Counted from the stretch's first letter, positions 33,091 to 47,963 are shown. The stretch: 64,000 nt of DNA from Portunus trituberculatus (GCF_017591435.1 NC_059272.1:4314292-4378291), one strand, 5' to 3'. The notes: a model not told the origin generated them from the sequence alone. Translations and numbers: made by a program.

Positions 33091-33924
33091 GGCATCACAC
33101 AGGCACACTTTTTTTTTGCGACATCGTGTCATGTGACACCATTTTCAACGAGATGTCACAGAAGAAGTGAGATTTCACTCAATGCAGCATCCATGGAAAC
33201 TATTGAAAACTCTTGTGAATTTCTTGCAATTATGAGTCGTTGAAAGTCTATAGTGAATATACTTTATCAAATGTTATATACTGTAGTATATTATTATTAA
33301 TTGGTGTTAGGTATCACTATTTGATTATGAAAATTTTTATCCCTTCATCTTATACAGTACATTTACTGAATTTAACTGTTGAATATAACTATAATCATGG
33401 AACACTGATGTGATTTTGTGGTTTGTTTACATTCTGGTTTCGTCTGCTGCAGAAGTACAACCTCAAATCAAACCAAGAGATCATTGGCTGCTACATTATC
33501 ACCCATTATGACTCCACTTACATGGGGAAGATACCGTGATTGACTAGGTTCTGAACCAGACACCCCAATTGTACTTCCACATCTTCTAGAGACAGCAACC
33601 TGTTATACTGGCTGCTTTCTTCTCTTCTAACTAACCATTTTCGTGTACACATCATCCTCCTTCTCCTCTTCCTATGCTGCTTTATTCATTCTTCTTCTTG
33701 CAATGCAAGTGCACAGACTCCCACTGCTAAAATAGCTCTGTTAATGGCATCCCTGCTTGGTGATTTCGCTTCTTCTGTTGGATTTGTTTTGTTATCCCGC
33801 TACCACATGTGGCATTATTGTTGTCTTTCTTGAGATGCTATGTGCATTATTTCCCGCAATGCCTCGTCGAACATACTGTCACATGACGCAATTTCGCAGA
33901 AAAAAGAGTGACTGTGTGATAGGG
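33091..33924 (+). mobile_element. Non-autonomous DNA transposon with ~45-bp terminal repeats
   Basis: CATCACACAGGCACAC ... GCGACATCGTGTCATGTGAC at 33093-33137 is inverted at 33879-33922 (GTCACATGACGCAATTTCGC ... GTGACTGTGTGAT). Interior AT-rich without ORF. Target duplication not resolved because the left flank is poly(A). Superfamily unknown. Confidence 0.6.
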
Positions 33925-34269
33925 GCTTTATTGAGATACATTTCATACAAAAATATACAGACACAAAAGATTTGCAAAGGGAATGTTTTAAGACAGTTCT
34001 CAATTTTGGATAATACTTTCAATTGCTCCCTCTATGGACAGACACCTTCAGTGGGCCTTTTTTCAGCTTTTTTTGTTGTTCTTGAAAGCCTGACAATTTA
34101 CATCCTAAACTACTCAAATCATGCCCAGCTCTTGTATATCTTATGCTGAAAATATTCAATGTAAGTCTGAGTGAGGTTGTTCCACTCACTAGCCACATGG
34201 AAATAATTTGAAATTGTGTCATCATTGAAGAATGCTCCAGTTCTGCTACTTTACATTACAGGCCTATAA

Positions 34270-34800
34270 GTTTAAGATAAGTCTGCAGTAAAGCACTAAT
34301 AAGAAATATGGCTGAATAAATAAATGAATATCTTGAACAAAATACTTTATTCATTGATGACCAATATGGTTTTGGGAATGGCAGGACTGTGAATGACCAA
34401 TTCTTATTAACCTTCTGAACTTGAAAGACAACCTGTGGTGAATGTCATCCTACTTGACTCTTCAAAAAACTTTAGATATGGTGAATCAATGTGTATCACT
34501 AGATGAATTAGAATGCAATGGTATCAGAGGCACATAATTGAAATGGATAGGCTTTTTTACGTGGCGGAAATATGCATGTGACTGTGCCAAGCATCAATAG
34601 CAGCACCAGAAATCTTAGTGCAGTGCCTCAGGGCTCTATGTTTTCACCCTTGTTATTTTTTGTGTATGTCAACCATTTACCACTGTCTATTCAGAACAAT
34701 TACAAAATATTTGCTGATGACCTCAAGACCTACTTTAAGATTTATCCTTCCACATGACTTTTACTTTCTGTAGTCACATCCTGTTAGAATGATGTACATG
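34270..34800 (+). pseudogene. Non-LTR reverse transcriptase fragment
   Basis: Broken frames: a DQYGFGNGRTVNDQ-like block at 34360-34400, LSAVPQGSMFSPLLFFVYVN at about 34617-34670 and IFADDLKTYFKI at 34705-34740 (FADD box). It is old and unlike the neighbouring LINE A-D families. Confidence 0.6.
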
Positions 34801-34978
34801 TGTTTTGTAGCCAATTCCTGGAGTCTTGATTTTAACAGAGACAAGTGTGTTTCACAAAGATTTCAGTGAGGCTCAATAGCTATTCAAGATATTGGCATCT
34901 GTGAATACTACCTGATTCATTATACCATATCATTTATAAGTTTTCAAAAGTGTCTTGGTGTCTAAGTGGATAACTCTC

Positions 34979-35320
34979 TGTAGAGATGTAACTATACCAG
35001 AATTTTTACTAATACCACTAATACTACTACTGATAAATACTACGAGTACAACAATATTGGGCTGATACCAATACTACTACTGATACTGATAATAGTGTAC
35101 TGCAAACTAGTGTATAAGATTGTTGCCTACAGTCATATGTATTTTTTGACATTATTATTAAACTTCAATAGTAACATTATTAGCTTTCTCAGTTTTCTGT
35201 GTGTTATTTCAAATGTGTTCACCATTCTTTATTCTAATAAGCATCACTATGTGTAAAGGCAGCTATTCCCACCATTTCGAAGACAGCTGTGTCTAAGGGT
35301 CACATCCCTTGCTGTGACAT
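34979..35320 (+). mobile_element. hAT-like non-autonomous repeat, copy 2
   Basis: Starts TAGAGATGTAACTATACC, followed by ACTACTACTGATACTGATAA, and near its right end CAGCTGTGTCTAAGGGTCAC, which corresponds in reverse to 28555-28600. Confidence 0.5.
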
Positions 35321-35325
35321 TCAAT

Positions 35326-36075
35326 GTGTGTGTATTTATCTAGTTGTATTGTACAGGGTTCAAGCGGGGCTCATAGTGTCCTGTCTCCATGTCTCCATTT
35401 ATGCCATTTTCCTTTAAAGTTATGCCCATTATGTGCTGTAACAACTTCATCACTCAATGTATTCCACTTTTCCACCATTCCATGTGGAAAACCATATTTT
35501 CCAATATCCTTCACACACTGCCTCATCCTAATGTTGTTTACATGTCCTCTTGTTGTTCTAGCTTCTTCTGTCATCAGCACCAGGTCTTCCTTGTCTATTT
35601 TTTCAATGCCATTTATTATTTTGTACATTATTATTAGGTCTTCTCGTTCTCTTCTATCCTGTAAGGTTGGCAATCCCATTTCCTTCAGCATTTCTTCACA
35701 TGTTAGGTCCTTTAGTTCTGACACCATCTTTGTAGCTGTCCTCTGAATCCGTTCCAATCTTATATCCTTTATAGAGCTCAGTAACCACACCAACGTATCA
35801 TGCTCATAATAATTTTTTTCATCATATCTTTGTCCATGAATAGAAATGCCACTCTAGTATTAGTCAACATTTTATATGCTAATCCAAATCTCTTACTTAT
35901 GTGATTTTCAGGGTTCAGATTTTCTTATATAATTACTCCCAGATCTCTTTCCTCTTTAGTCTTCATTATTTGTTCCTCTCCTATCAGATAGTTCTATACT
36001 GATCTTCTCTTACTCTTTCCCAATTCCATTATGTGACATTTCTTGGCATTGAACTCTAATTTTCACTTCTTTTTC
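35326..36075 (-). pseudogene. LINE C, 3' fragment 1
   Basis: Antisense 3' tail TGTGTGTATTTATCTAGTTG at the left. The coding end reads IQRTATKMVSELKDLTCEEM, LKEMGLPTLQDRREREDLII and MYKIINGIEKIDKEDLVLMT. 5'-truncated. Confidence 0.68.
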
Positions 36076-36084
36076 TAGTGCATG

Positions 36085-36977
36085 TATGTGTGTTTACTTA
36101 GTTCTATATTACAGGGTTCGAACGGGGATCATAGTGACCAGTCTCCATATCAAATTTTATCCAAATTTTCCTTAAATTTGTGCACACTTCCTGCTGTTAC
36201 AAATTTATCATTCAAACTGTTCCAGATATCCACTGTCCTATGTGGAAAACTAAACTTTTTAATGTTTCTCAAACATTGACTTTTCATGATATTAGAATGT
36301 CTTCTTGTCCATCTACCTCCATCTTCAATCCGTGATATTAGGTCCTGTCTATCTTTTCCACTGTTCACTATTTTGTACATCATTATTAGATTTTCTCTCT
36401 CCAGTCTATCCTTCAAAGTTGGTAATTCCATTTCCTTTAGTCTATTTTCATAGGGAAGGTCCTTGATTTCTGGCACCATTTTTGTGGCTATCCTTTGGAT
36501 CCTTTCTAGTTTTCTACTGTCCTTTTCCATGTGGTGACCTTGCCACTGCTGTATATTCAAGGTCTTATCATCGCGGTTATGATCTTTTTCATCATACTCT
36601 CATCCATGTAGTTAAATGCCACCCTGATATTTGTTAGTGTCATATGTTGAAGCATATAATCCATTTATGTGCCTTTCTGGGGTCAGGGTGTCTTGTATAA
36701 TCACTCCCAGGTCTTTCTCTTCCTTCTTTTACATTATAACCTCTTTTCCCATTTTGTACACCCCACATAAGCCTTCTATTACTTTTACTCATTTCCATCA
36801 CATGACATTTTTTAGCATTAAATTTTAATTTCCACTTCTGGCTCCATTCCAAGATCTGATCAATATCTCTCTGCAATTCCAAACAATCCTCATTGTTACT
36901 TATTACTCTCAAGAATTTCGCATCATCAGCAAACAACTTTATGTGGCTACTCAGGTTCTCCTGTATATTGTTAATAT
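36085..36977 (-). pseudogene. LINE C, 3' fragment 2
   Basis: Antisense tail GTGTGTTTACTTAGTTC at 36085. Coding parts: RIATKMVPEIKDLPYENRLK at 36500-36440, then LFADDAKFLRVISNNEDC (FADD box) at 36936-36885. Split from its upstream part by the hAT element at 36978. Confidence 0.7.
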
Positions 36978-37508
36978 CAGAGCTGGGCGTTATTGGATTT
37001 CAGGTAGTCCAGTACCGCTCCTCTGGATCTCAAAACAGTCATAACTGTACTTCCACACCTAAAACTTGTCCATTATCACACCTCTGCACCTCCAGTACCT
37101 ACCCAAAACTATTAAAGCACGCCTAAAAAATCTAGTCCGCACCTTCAAAAATAAAACAAAATATGTACAAGGCAATAATACATGAGCTCCATATATATAT
37201 GCCTGGTAGCACAGACTGCCAAAAACGGCCGAAAGTAATGCTATGGAGTGCAGACTGTTTGTCTTCTTTATTTATTTTATTTTTTTCATCCTTGAAAATC
37301 TCAGGTGCAAAAGTATGGACTCAAAAACTTTGCCCTTCTGCATCTATCTCACATGCAGAGGTACGGACTTAAAATTTCACCTGTCCATACCTGTTACATC
37401 TGCACTTTTGAAAATGTTTCCGCACTTCAGACCTCCACACCTCATTTGGTGGTCCGCTGGTACAGAGGAGCAGAGGTGCGGCCTGAGCTACAGAAATCCC
37501 CAGCTCTG
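36978..37508 (+). mobile_element. hAT MITE with 8-bp target duplication
   Basis: Termini CAGAGCTGGG and CCCAGCTCTG, flanked by GTTAATAT on both sides (36970-36977, 37509-37516). No transposase. A perfect 8-bp duplication and CAGRG ends are diagnostic of hAT. Confidence 0.88.
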
Positions 37509-37720
37509 GTTAATATGTATTGGAAACATTATTGGCGCCAGCGGTGACCCCTGTGGTATGCCACAAGTTACTGTGCTCCAACTTGATGGGTTGTCTCTTA
37601 TCACTGTCCACATTTCTCTTTCTGTTAAGTAGTCCTTCATCCAGCTTAAGATACTTCCCTGCGATCCTCCTATATGTTGTATTTTCCATAGGAGTCTTCT
37701 ATGTGATACTCTGTCAAATG
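37509..37720 (-). pseudogene. LINE C, RT fragment upstream of the hAT MITE
   Basis: Minus strand reads RLLWKIQHIGGSQGSILSWM, KDYLTEREMWTVIRDN and GIPQGS-like box, directly upstream in the RT of the FADD segment at 36900. 37721-37927 is unclassified. Confidence 0.65.
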
Positions 37721-37927
37721 GTTACAGTAAAGATCCTAGGGAATGGTCTGGGGTGGGGAGGGAAAGCCCATGCCTGGTAGATGATGTTTACAGTTAAGTT
37801 TGGTTAGGTTAATGTAAAGACCCTAGAGGGGGGTCTGGGAGGTGCACCCTGCCCCCTGAGCTAGTTTAGGCTGAGGAGGTTCGTAGACAATTTTTGGGGT
37901 CAAATTTTGCTAAATTTGTCTCTCCCC

Positions 37928-39230
<1,303 letters not shown>

Positions 39231-39297
<67 letters not shown>
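39231..39297 (+). repeat. (TG)n microsatellite
   Basis: TG dinucleotides at the 3' end of the antisense SINE. Confidence 0.97.
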
Positions 39298-39300
<3 letters not shown>

Positions 39301-39569
39301 TCACCTCAGTCGCCTGCTGGTCACCCAGCCAGTCTTCCCCATTAAGGAGCGAGCTCAGAGCTCATAGACCGATCTTCGAGTAGGACTGAGACCACAACAC
39401 ACTACACATACCAGGACAGGGAGGCCACAACCCCTTGAGTTACATCCCGTACCTATTTACTGCTAGGTGGACAGGGGCCACACATTAAGAGGCTTGCCCA
39501 TTTGCCTCGCCGCCCCAGGACTCGAACCAGGCCTCTCGATTGTGAGTCGAGCGTGCTAATCACTACACT

Positions 39570-39573
<4 letters not shown>
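39298..39573 (-). mobile_element. tRNA(Val)-derived SINE
   Basis: Minus strand starts GTAGTGTAGTGATTAGCACG (box A-like), then CGACTCACAATCGAGAGG with a CAC anticodon position, and GGTTCGAGTCC (box B). The body continues CTAGCAGTAAATAGGTACGG and ends in an (AC)n tail. The tRNA part is intact enough to see the Val arm; it is a SINE head, not a tRNA gene, because an unrelated body follows and there is no acceptor stem pairing. Confidence 0.78.
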
Positions 39574-39625
<52 letters not shown>

Positions 39626-39692
39626 GACTCGAACCCGGCCTCTCGATTGTGAGTCGGCGTGTACACTACGTGTGTGTGTGTGTGTGTGTGTG
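39574..39692 (+). repeat. (TG)n tracts with second SINE head
   Basis: TG repeats 39574-39622 and 39671-39692. Between them 39624-39670 repeats the antisense tRNA segment (GGACTCGAACCCGGCCTCTC ... GTGAGTCGGCG). Confidence 0.85.
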
Positions 39693-39694
39693 TA

Positions 39695-42273
39695 TTTACC
39701 TAGTTGTATTTACCTAGTTGTAGTTTTACAGGGCCTGGGCTTTATGCTCGTGTGGTCCCGTCTCCATATCTACACTTATCCAATTTTTCTTTAAAACTAT
39801 GTACACTCTTTGCTGATACCACTTCCTCACTCAAACTGTTCCAAGTCTCAACACATCTTTGCGGAAACTAAATTTTTAACATCTCTCAGACATCGTCCCT
39901 TCCTTAGTTTCTTACTATGCGATCTTGTGCTTCTAAAGTCATATTCTTCTCTCAGGATCAGTTTCTCATTATCCACTTCATCCATTCCGTTAATCAATTT
40001 ATAAACTTGTATCAGATCCCTCTCTCTTCTCTGCTCCAAGGTTGGTAGATCCATTGCCTTTAGTCTCTCCTCATATGCCATCCCTTTAAATTCTGGAACC
40101 ATTCTTGTAGCCATTTTTGTAGTCTCTCTAATTTTCTTATGTGTTTCTTTTTTGGGGAGTCCACACAACTCCTGCATATTCCAATCTAGGTCTTATTTTA
40201 GTACTTATCAATTTCTTCATCATTTCCTTGTCCATATAGTGAAATGCTACTCCAATATTCCTTAGCAAATTATACTCTCTCTGAAAATTCTATCAATATG
40301 GCTAACCGGTTGATTATTTTCTTCCATTGTCACTCCCAAGTCCTTTTCCTTTTTACTTTTTCTAGTTCTACTCCATCTCCCATCTTATAGATTCCCACTG
40401 GTCGTCTTTCACTTTTCCCATTTCCATGACATGGCTTTTGTCCACATTGAATTCCATCTCCCATTTTTGCTCCATTTCCAGATCTTGTTTAAGTCTTCCT
40501 GTAGTATTTCACAATCCTCTTTTTGTTTAATGACTCTGCACAGTTTCGCATCGTCCATAAACAGATTTATGTAGCTGTTCACTCCCTCTGGCATGTCATT
40601 TATATATACGAGAAAAGTATTGGTGCCAATACTGACCCCTGTGGCACTCCGCTGTCTACTGTTCTCCACTTGGACTTCATATCTTTAACTATCGTCCTTA
40701 TTTCTCTCCCCTTAAGTAATTCTTCATCCATCTCAATGTGCTTCCTTTTAAGCCACCCTTCTCCTCTAACTTCCATAGTAATCTTTCATGTGGCACTTTA
40801 TCAAAAGCCTTTTTTAGATCTAAATAAATACAGTCAACCCATCCCTCTCTCTCTTGTACTTTATCAACTATTCTAGAGTAGAAACTCAATAAATTTGTCA
40901 CACATGACCGACCTTTTCTAAAACCAAATTGGCTATTTGATAATATTTTGTTGTCTTCAAGAAACTCGATCCATTGCTTCTTTATTACTTTTCACACATC
41001 TTGCATATTACACTAGTTAGTGATACCGGTCTGTAATTTAAAGGTTCTTCCTTCCTTCCGCTCTTATATATGGGAACCACCTCAGCTCTTTTCCACTCCA
41101 CTGGCACTGTTCCATTTTCTATTGAGCATTTTATGATGTTGTATATTGGACTTGCTAGTTCTTCCCTACATTCTTTCAGTATTCTGCCTGAGACTTCATC
41201 CGGTCCCATTGCCTTTTCCTCATCCAATTCCGTCATCAACTTTTTATTTCAAGCTTGGTTACTTTAATCTCTTTCATATAGACAGTCTCTCTATTACCCT
41301 GTGGTCTTTCAAATTTGGATTCCTTAGTAAAGACCTCATGAAATTTACTATTTAACAGTTCTGCCATACTTTTGGGTCTTCCACCATTCCGTTTTCTCCT
41401 TTTAACCTTTCTATTGTTTCTTTTTGTCTTATTTTTCCATTTATGAATCTGTAGAACAATTTTGGTTGTTCCTTACATTTTCGACAATGTCCTTTTCATA
41501 GTTCTTTTCTTCTTCCTTTCTCACCTTAGCATATTCATTTCTTGCTGTTTTGAAGTTTTCCTTATTTTCTGGATTTCTGTTTCTTCTCCACCTTTTCCAT
41601 GCTCCATCTCGTTTCTCCTTTGCCCTAGCACATCTTGCATTAAACCAATCTTTCTTTCCTTCTTCTTTAGGTCTATATTTGGAACATATTCCTGACCCCA
41701 GTTTTGTATATTTCCAAAAATAAGTTATATTTCTCTTGAACCGTTAATGAGTTTTCCATCTCCTCCCAGTTTACGTTTTAAAATAGTTCTTGAGATTCTC
41801 AATATCAGCCTTTCTGTAATTTAATCGGTCTCCTTTGTATGATTCATCTCTATCTTCCTTTCCTTCTTCTATATCCATCTCTAATATTACATGGTCACTC
41901 TTTCCCAATGGGCACTTGTATCTTATATCATCGTTAATTGGTATATCCCTTGTAAAAACTAGGTCTAATCTTGCCAGCTCATCGTTTCCTCTGAATCTTG
42001 TGTTTTCCTTTACTCTTTGGACCATCAAATTATCTATCATTAGGTTCAGGAATCTATCTCCCCAGACATCTTAGTTTGTTTTTGGTGGCACATATGTTCC
42101 AATGATTGTTAACTCCTTTTTGTTAATATGCATCTTAACATACAGTATTTCTGATTTTCCTTCCCCAAACTCCACTTGATTTACCACTATCTCCTTCCTT
42201 AACATCATCATGACTCCTCCTCCTCCTTTACCCACTCTGTCTCTCCTCCATATATTATACCTTTTATCTATGT
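39695..42273 (-). pseudogene. LINE A, inverted second copy
   Basis: Near-identical reverse complement of 10.74-13.46 kb. 3' tail ACCTAGTTGTAGTTTTACAG at the left; then RLKAMDLPTLEQRRER, INLFMDDAKLC (40550-40600), SGVPQ-like region, YLDLKKAFDKVPHERLLW, FGFRKGRSC, GPDEVSGRILKEC and, at the right, GKSDHVILEMDI and VGKGGGGVMMML. 5'-truncated in the endonuclease at about 42273. It shares at least two frameshifts with the 11.8-12.2 kb region of copy 1. Confidence 0.85.
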
Positions 42274-42600
42274 GTGTGTGTGTGTGTGTGTGTATTTACC
42301 TAATTGTATTTACCTAATTGTAACATACACAAAAGAGCTATCTCTGTTGTCTCTCCATTCTATTAATGTCCAGCTTTTTCTTAAAATCATGAATATTCCT
42401 TGCTGACCACTTCCATCTAAACTATTCCATGCTTCCACCCTTCTATGACTATATTTTTCACATCTCTCCTATAAGTCATTTTAGTTTTTTCCCATGCCCT
42501 CTCGACATTCTTTCATTTCACATACACAGATCTTCCTATCCATTTTTTCCATGCCAATCATCACTTCAACTTCCTCCCATCACATGTATTCATTCTCTTC
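42274..42600 (-). pseudogene. LINE D, 3' fragment
   Basis: (TG)n at 42274-42293, then antisense TACCTAATTGTAACATAC. It matches 44140-44450 with several small deletions. The sense strand is the C-terminal end of ORF2 and the 3' UTR. Confidence 0.65.
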
Positions 42601-44115
42601 TCAGATGCAAGCATCAGGAACTCATTGTTCATCCATCTAGTTAGATAAGTCATTCTGATCACTTGATTGTATGTATCTGTCACTTTTTGTTCTTGAACAT
42701 GTTATATAAGAATCTTTTTTTTTTTTTTTTTTTAATTCAGTATCATTTTTTACTCATTTGTAGATTTCACTGTTTTCCCACTGCAGCTCTTCATTCCTCC
42801 TCTTCATTCTTTAATAAGCCACTCAGCTTCAACCATCACACACAAGCCCTCATCACTCATCTTTTATTTATGATTTGCACAGAGCAATCAGCTTTCATTC
42901 TTGATCTCCAGACTCATCTATTTAAACATTTTTTTCTTCTCTCATGTACTCCATCAGCTTCACATAAGTTTTAATAAGTTTTTGTTAATTTCCTCCTCTG
43001 TCTTTTCTGATTTTATTTGAATTGCACAGTTTATTATTTCTATGTCCATTTTTTTTTCTCTTCTGTTCCAGAAGTTCCATTTTTCAACCTGTATTATGAT
43101 TCTATGGTATTATTTTTAAAGTTTCCAAATATGTCTCACCATCCTTCATAATTAATTACCATTATTATTTCACCTCTGTCTCAGACAGCTCAGCCCATCC
43201 ATTTCTTCAACAGCAACATAATGCTCACCATTTTCTTCTTCATCATGAACAACTCTACTTATTTTCAAGTTTCTTATTTTTTTATATATTATTTTCAATG
43301 CTTTATTCTAATATTCTTTTCTTTCCTTCCTCCAGGATATCACTTCTCTTTCTCACATCAGCTGACAATATATCCCCCATCCCAGTCCTTCCCTCTAACT
43401 CATTTCTTTTCTCCTTCAAGTATTTAGAAGATGTAATTTCTAAACTCAGTGAAGTATTTAATCTATTTCTTTTTTTATATATATTTTTTTATATATTTAT
43501 TTATTTTTTTTTTTTTTATACAGTCTTTCTTGTCTTATAAGTTGAACTTCCAATACTTTTTTTTTTTTTTCTATCCATGTCTTTTCAATTTATCTATACT
43601 TTTTCCTCCTATCTCAAAGCCCACCCGCTAAATTCTGATCCCAACCTCACTCAGACCTCATTCAACCCATATCTTGAGACCCTCACCCCAAAGCACACTT
43701 TCCACTGTCCATTTTTCCATCATTCAACCTTCTCATATCTTCTTGAATGTCCATCCTCCTCCCTCTCTCTCCAGATGTCCTGTTTTGATACTGATAATAC
43801 CATTCCAGTATTCTTGTCTCACTGATCACATTTCTAGAATTCTCTTTCCTGAGAACCATTCTTCTGCATTGTCTATAGTTTTCATTTAGAAACTTCTCAC
43901 CACTATTATTTAAGATATGAATGTAAGTATTAGTCCAAAGCCCTCTTTTCACTCACTCACATCATTTTTCATGGATTCTTGTCCTCTGACAACATTCTCC
44001 TCCTCACTCTTCTCCCATTCTCTTCTCTTTCCATCACCTTTTTATTTTTTTTTTTTTATTTTTTTATATATATATTCCACTTTCCACAAATGTTCCACTT
44101 TCTTTCACCTTCACA

Positions 44116-44119
<4 letters not shown>
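42601..44119. other. Low-complexity T-rich stretch with SINE scrap
   Basis: T-rich with T runs at 42716-42734, 43503-43517, 43557-43570 and 44041-44061. 43600-43660 antisense matches the SINE-like retroposon of 27846 (AGCGGGTGGGCTTTGAGATAGG). No gene seen; the open frames are rich in Phe and Ser because of the T bias. Confidence 0.5.
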
Positions 44120-44149
<30 letters not shown>

Positions 44150-46992
44150 TTACCTAATTGTATTTACCTAATTGTAACATACGGAAAAGAGCTATGCTCG
44201 TGTTGTCCCGTCTCCATATCTATTAATGTCCAGCTTTTTCTTAAAATCATGAATATTCCTTGCGTTGACCACTTCCACGCCTAAACTATTCCATGCTTCC
44301 ACCCTTCTATGAGGGAAGCTATATTTTTCACATCTCTCCTATAAGTGGCCATTTTAGTTTTTTCCCATGCCCTCTCGACATTCTTCCATTCCACATACAC
44401 AGATCTTCCCTATCCATTTTTTCCATGCCAATCATCACTCTGTATATTGCTATCAGGTCTCCCTTTCTCTTCTGTTTTCCAGGGTTGGAAGTTGCATTCT
44501 TTTCAGTCTGTCTTCATAAGTCAAATCTCTTAAGTCAGGCACCATTTTGTTGCAGCCCTCTGTACTTTCTCTAGTTTCCTTATGTGTTTCTTTAAGTTCG
44601 AGCCCACTGTATTGTTGCATATTCAAGCCTCGGTCTTATCATTGCAGTAATTATTTTCTTCATCATTTCTTCATCTAAATATACGAACGCCACTCTTATG
44701 TTCCTCAATAAGTTCAATACTTCTCCAATTATTTTGTTTATATGTCTCTCTGGCGATAGGTCATTGGTAATTGTCACCCCAAGGTCTTTTTCTTCATGAC
44801 TGGTTTTATGTCTTCATTTCCTATCTTGTACATACTCCTGATTCTTCTTTCACTCTTGCCAAACTCTATTTTCTTGCATTTTGTCGTGTTGAACTCCATT
44901 TGCCATGTACAGCTCCATTTCCATATTCTGTCCAAGTCTTCCTGGAGTAGTTCGCAATCTTTGTCACATCTCACTTTTCTTAACAATTTTGCATCGCCTG
45001 CAAATAGGCTCACATAACTGGACACCCCATCCACCATGTCATTTATGTAGACCGAACATTACTGGTGCCAACACTGATCCCTGTGGAACTCCACTCTCCA
45101 CCAAGCCCCATTCTGATGGTCTGTCCTTAATTATTGTTCTCATTTCTCTTCCTACCAAAAGTCTTCCATCCATTTTAGTAAACTGCCATGCACTCCTCCT
45201 ACCATTTCAAGTTTCCAGATCAGTCTCTGGTGTGGTACCTTATCAAAGGCCTTTTTAAATCCAGATATATTCCATCAGCCCAACCATCTCTTTCCTGTAT
45301 TACATCTATCACCCTCGAATAGTAACATATCAGGTTTGTCGTGCATGAACGCCCTTTTCTAAAACCAAATTGACACTCACAAAGTATGTCATTTTTCTCC
45401 AAGAAGTCTGTCCATCTATTCTTCACCACCCTCTCACACATCTTAGCTACCACACTTGTAAGTGACACTGGTCTATAGTTCAATGGGTCTCTCTTGTTAC
45501 CTGATTTATAGATTGGGACAATGTTAGCTCTTTTCCAGTCTTGGGGCACTACACCTTCCCTTAATGAGGCATCAATTACTTCACAAACTTTTTCTGCCAG
45601 TTGCTCCCTGCATTCTCTTAAAATCCATCCTGATACCCCATCAGGTCCCACAGCTTTTCTCACTTCTAAACTCCCCATCATATTCTTGATCTCCTCCACA
45701 GTTACTTGAAACTCCTTCATAATCCCTTTCTGTTCCATTACCAGTGGTTTGTCAAAAGCAGTCTCCTTTGTGAATACCTTCCGAAAGCATCCATTCATAG
45801 CCTCTGCCATTTCCTGGGATCTTCACTGCATACTCCATTTACTTCTAAACTTTCAATACTTTCTATTTTTGATGTTGTTGTTCACATGTCTGTAAAAAGC
45901 CTTGGTTGGTCTTTACATTTATCAATTATATCCTTTTCTTGTTTCTTTCTTTCTTCTCTTCTAATCAACACATATTCATTTCTTGCTCTTTTGTAACTTT
46001 CCCACTGCTTAATCCGTCTTTTCCTTCTCCACCTCTTCCATGCATCCTCTTTTCTTGTTCTAGCCTTTTCACATCTATCGTTAAACCAGTCCTGCTTTCC
46101 AACTTCTATGTTGTCTTATTGGTACAAATTTTTCTCACCTTCTTTGTATATTTTTATAAATTCCTTCCACTTTTCATTTGCTCCTTAGCACTCTTGAATT
46201 TCATCCAATTTGTCTCTTGAAAGAATTTCTTTAGGTTTCCAAAATCTGTCTTGGCATAATTCCATCTTCCCACTTTATATTCTTCATTTCTTCTAGATTT
46301 CTCTTCATCTATCACCTTGAACTCCAAAACTGCATGATCACTCTTTGCTAAAGGGCACTCCACCCTCATCTCCTCAATGACCATTGGCTCTGTACTAAAG
46401 ACCAAGTCCAGTCTTGACGATGCTCCCTCTCCTCCAAACCTAGTATCTTCTTTGACCCACTGAGTTAACACATTTTCCATTGCCAGTGTCAATAGTGTAT
46501 TTCCCATGTTGTCTCTGATCCTTCCATTGACCAGTCCTCCCAACACACCTCTTTACAATTAAAATCTCCCATCATTATAGTTCGTTCACAGCCACCCAAC
46601 ATTTCTTCCAGACATGTTCCTGTATCACTTATCATTTCTTCATATTCCTGTACTGACCATGCATTTGTCTTAGGTGGTACGTACACCACTATGTAGTGCC
46701 TCTTTTTCCTTCATTAGTTTCTGCTCTGATCTTTAGCACTTCTGCCTTTCCCATACCTTCTTTCACTTGATCCACCTTTATATCTTTTTTAACCAGCAAC
46801 ATCACTCCTCCTCCCATCTTACCTACTCTATTTCTTTTCCAAACATTATATTTCCCTTCTCCAACCATCATCAGGTCTTCTCCCTCTCTCAGTTTTGTTT
46901 CAGTAAGACCCACAATATCTGGGTTCTTGTCCCTCAAGTAATCGTTGAGTTCTAAAATCCCCGATATCACTCCATTTATGTTGGAATACATT
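44120..46992 (-). pseudogene. LINE D ORF2 (endonuclease-reverse transcriptase)
   Basis: Starts (minus) MYSNINGVISGILELNDYLR, DIVGLTETKLREGEDLM, KMGGGVMLLVKKDIKVDQV, IMMGDFNCKEVCWEDWS, CPLAKSDHAVLEFKV. RT: GPDGVSGWILRECREQL, LNYRPVSLTSVVAKMC, FGFRKGRSCTTNLICYYSRV, IYLDLKRPLI (frameshift after), VSLFAGDAKLLRKV, where the catalytic box reads FAGD, so it is mutated. The C-terminal part has IRPRLEYATIQW. The right border is the ORF2 start beside (TG)n, so it is probably 5'-truncated there. Confidence 0.78.
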
Positions 46993-47134
46993 ATGTGTGT
47001 GTGTGTGTGTGTGTGCATATTGGGGATAGGGGCAGTGTATGTGTGTTTTCTTGCTTTACTTAACTTTTATAATCACAATAAATATAGTGATTAATGTGTA
47101 TACTAATGACAATACCATATGCTCTTTATTAGAA
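46993..47134. other. Junction sequence between LINE D and hAT transposase
   Basis: (TG)n then unclassified sequence. Confidence 0.3.
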
Positions 47135-47955
<821 letters not shown>

Positions 47956-47963
47956 ACTAGCTA

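Noticed and set aside
39510..39573. A true tRNA(Val) gene on the minus strand
   Set aside because: Box A and box B are visible, but the acceptor stem does not pair and an unrelated SINE body and (AC)n tail follow.
43221..43631. Phe-rich open frames resembling membrane proteins
   Set aside because: The T-rich low-complexity strand produces long Phe/Leu runs; no start context or splice signals.
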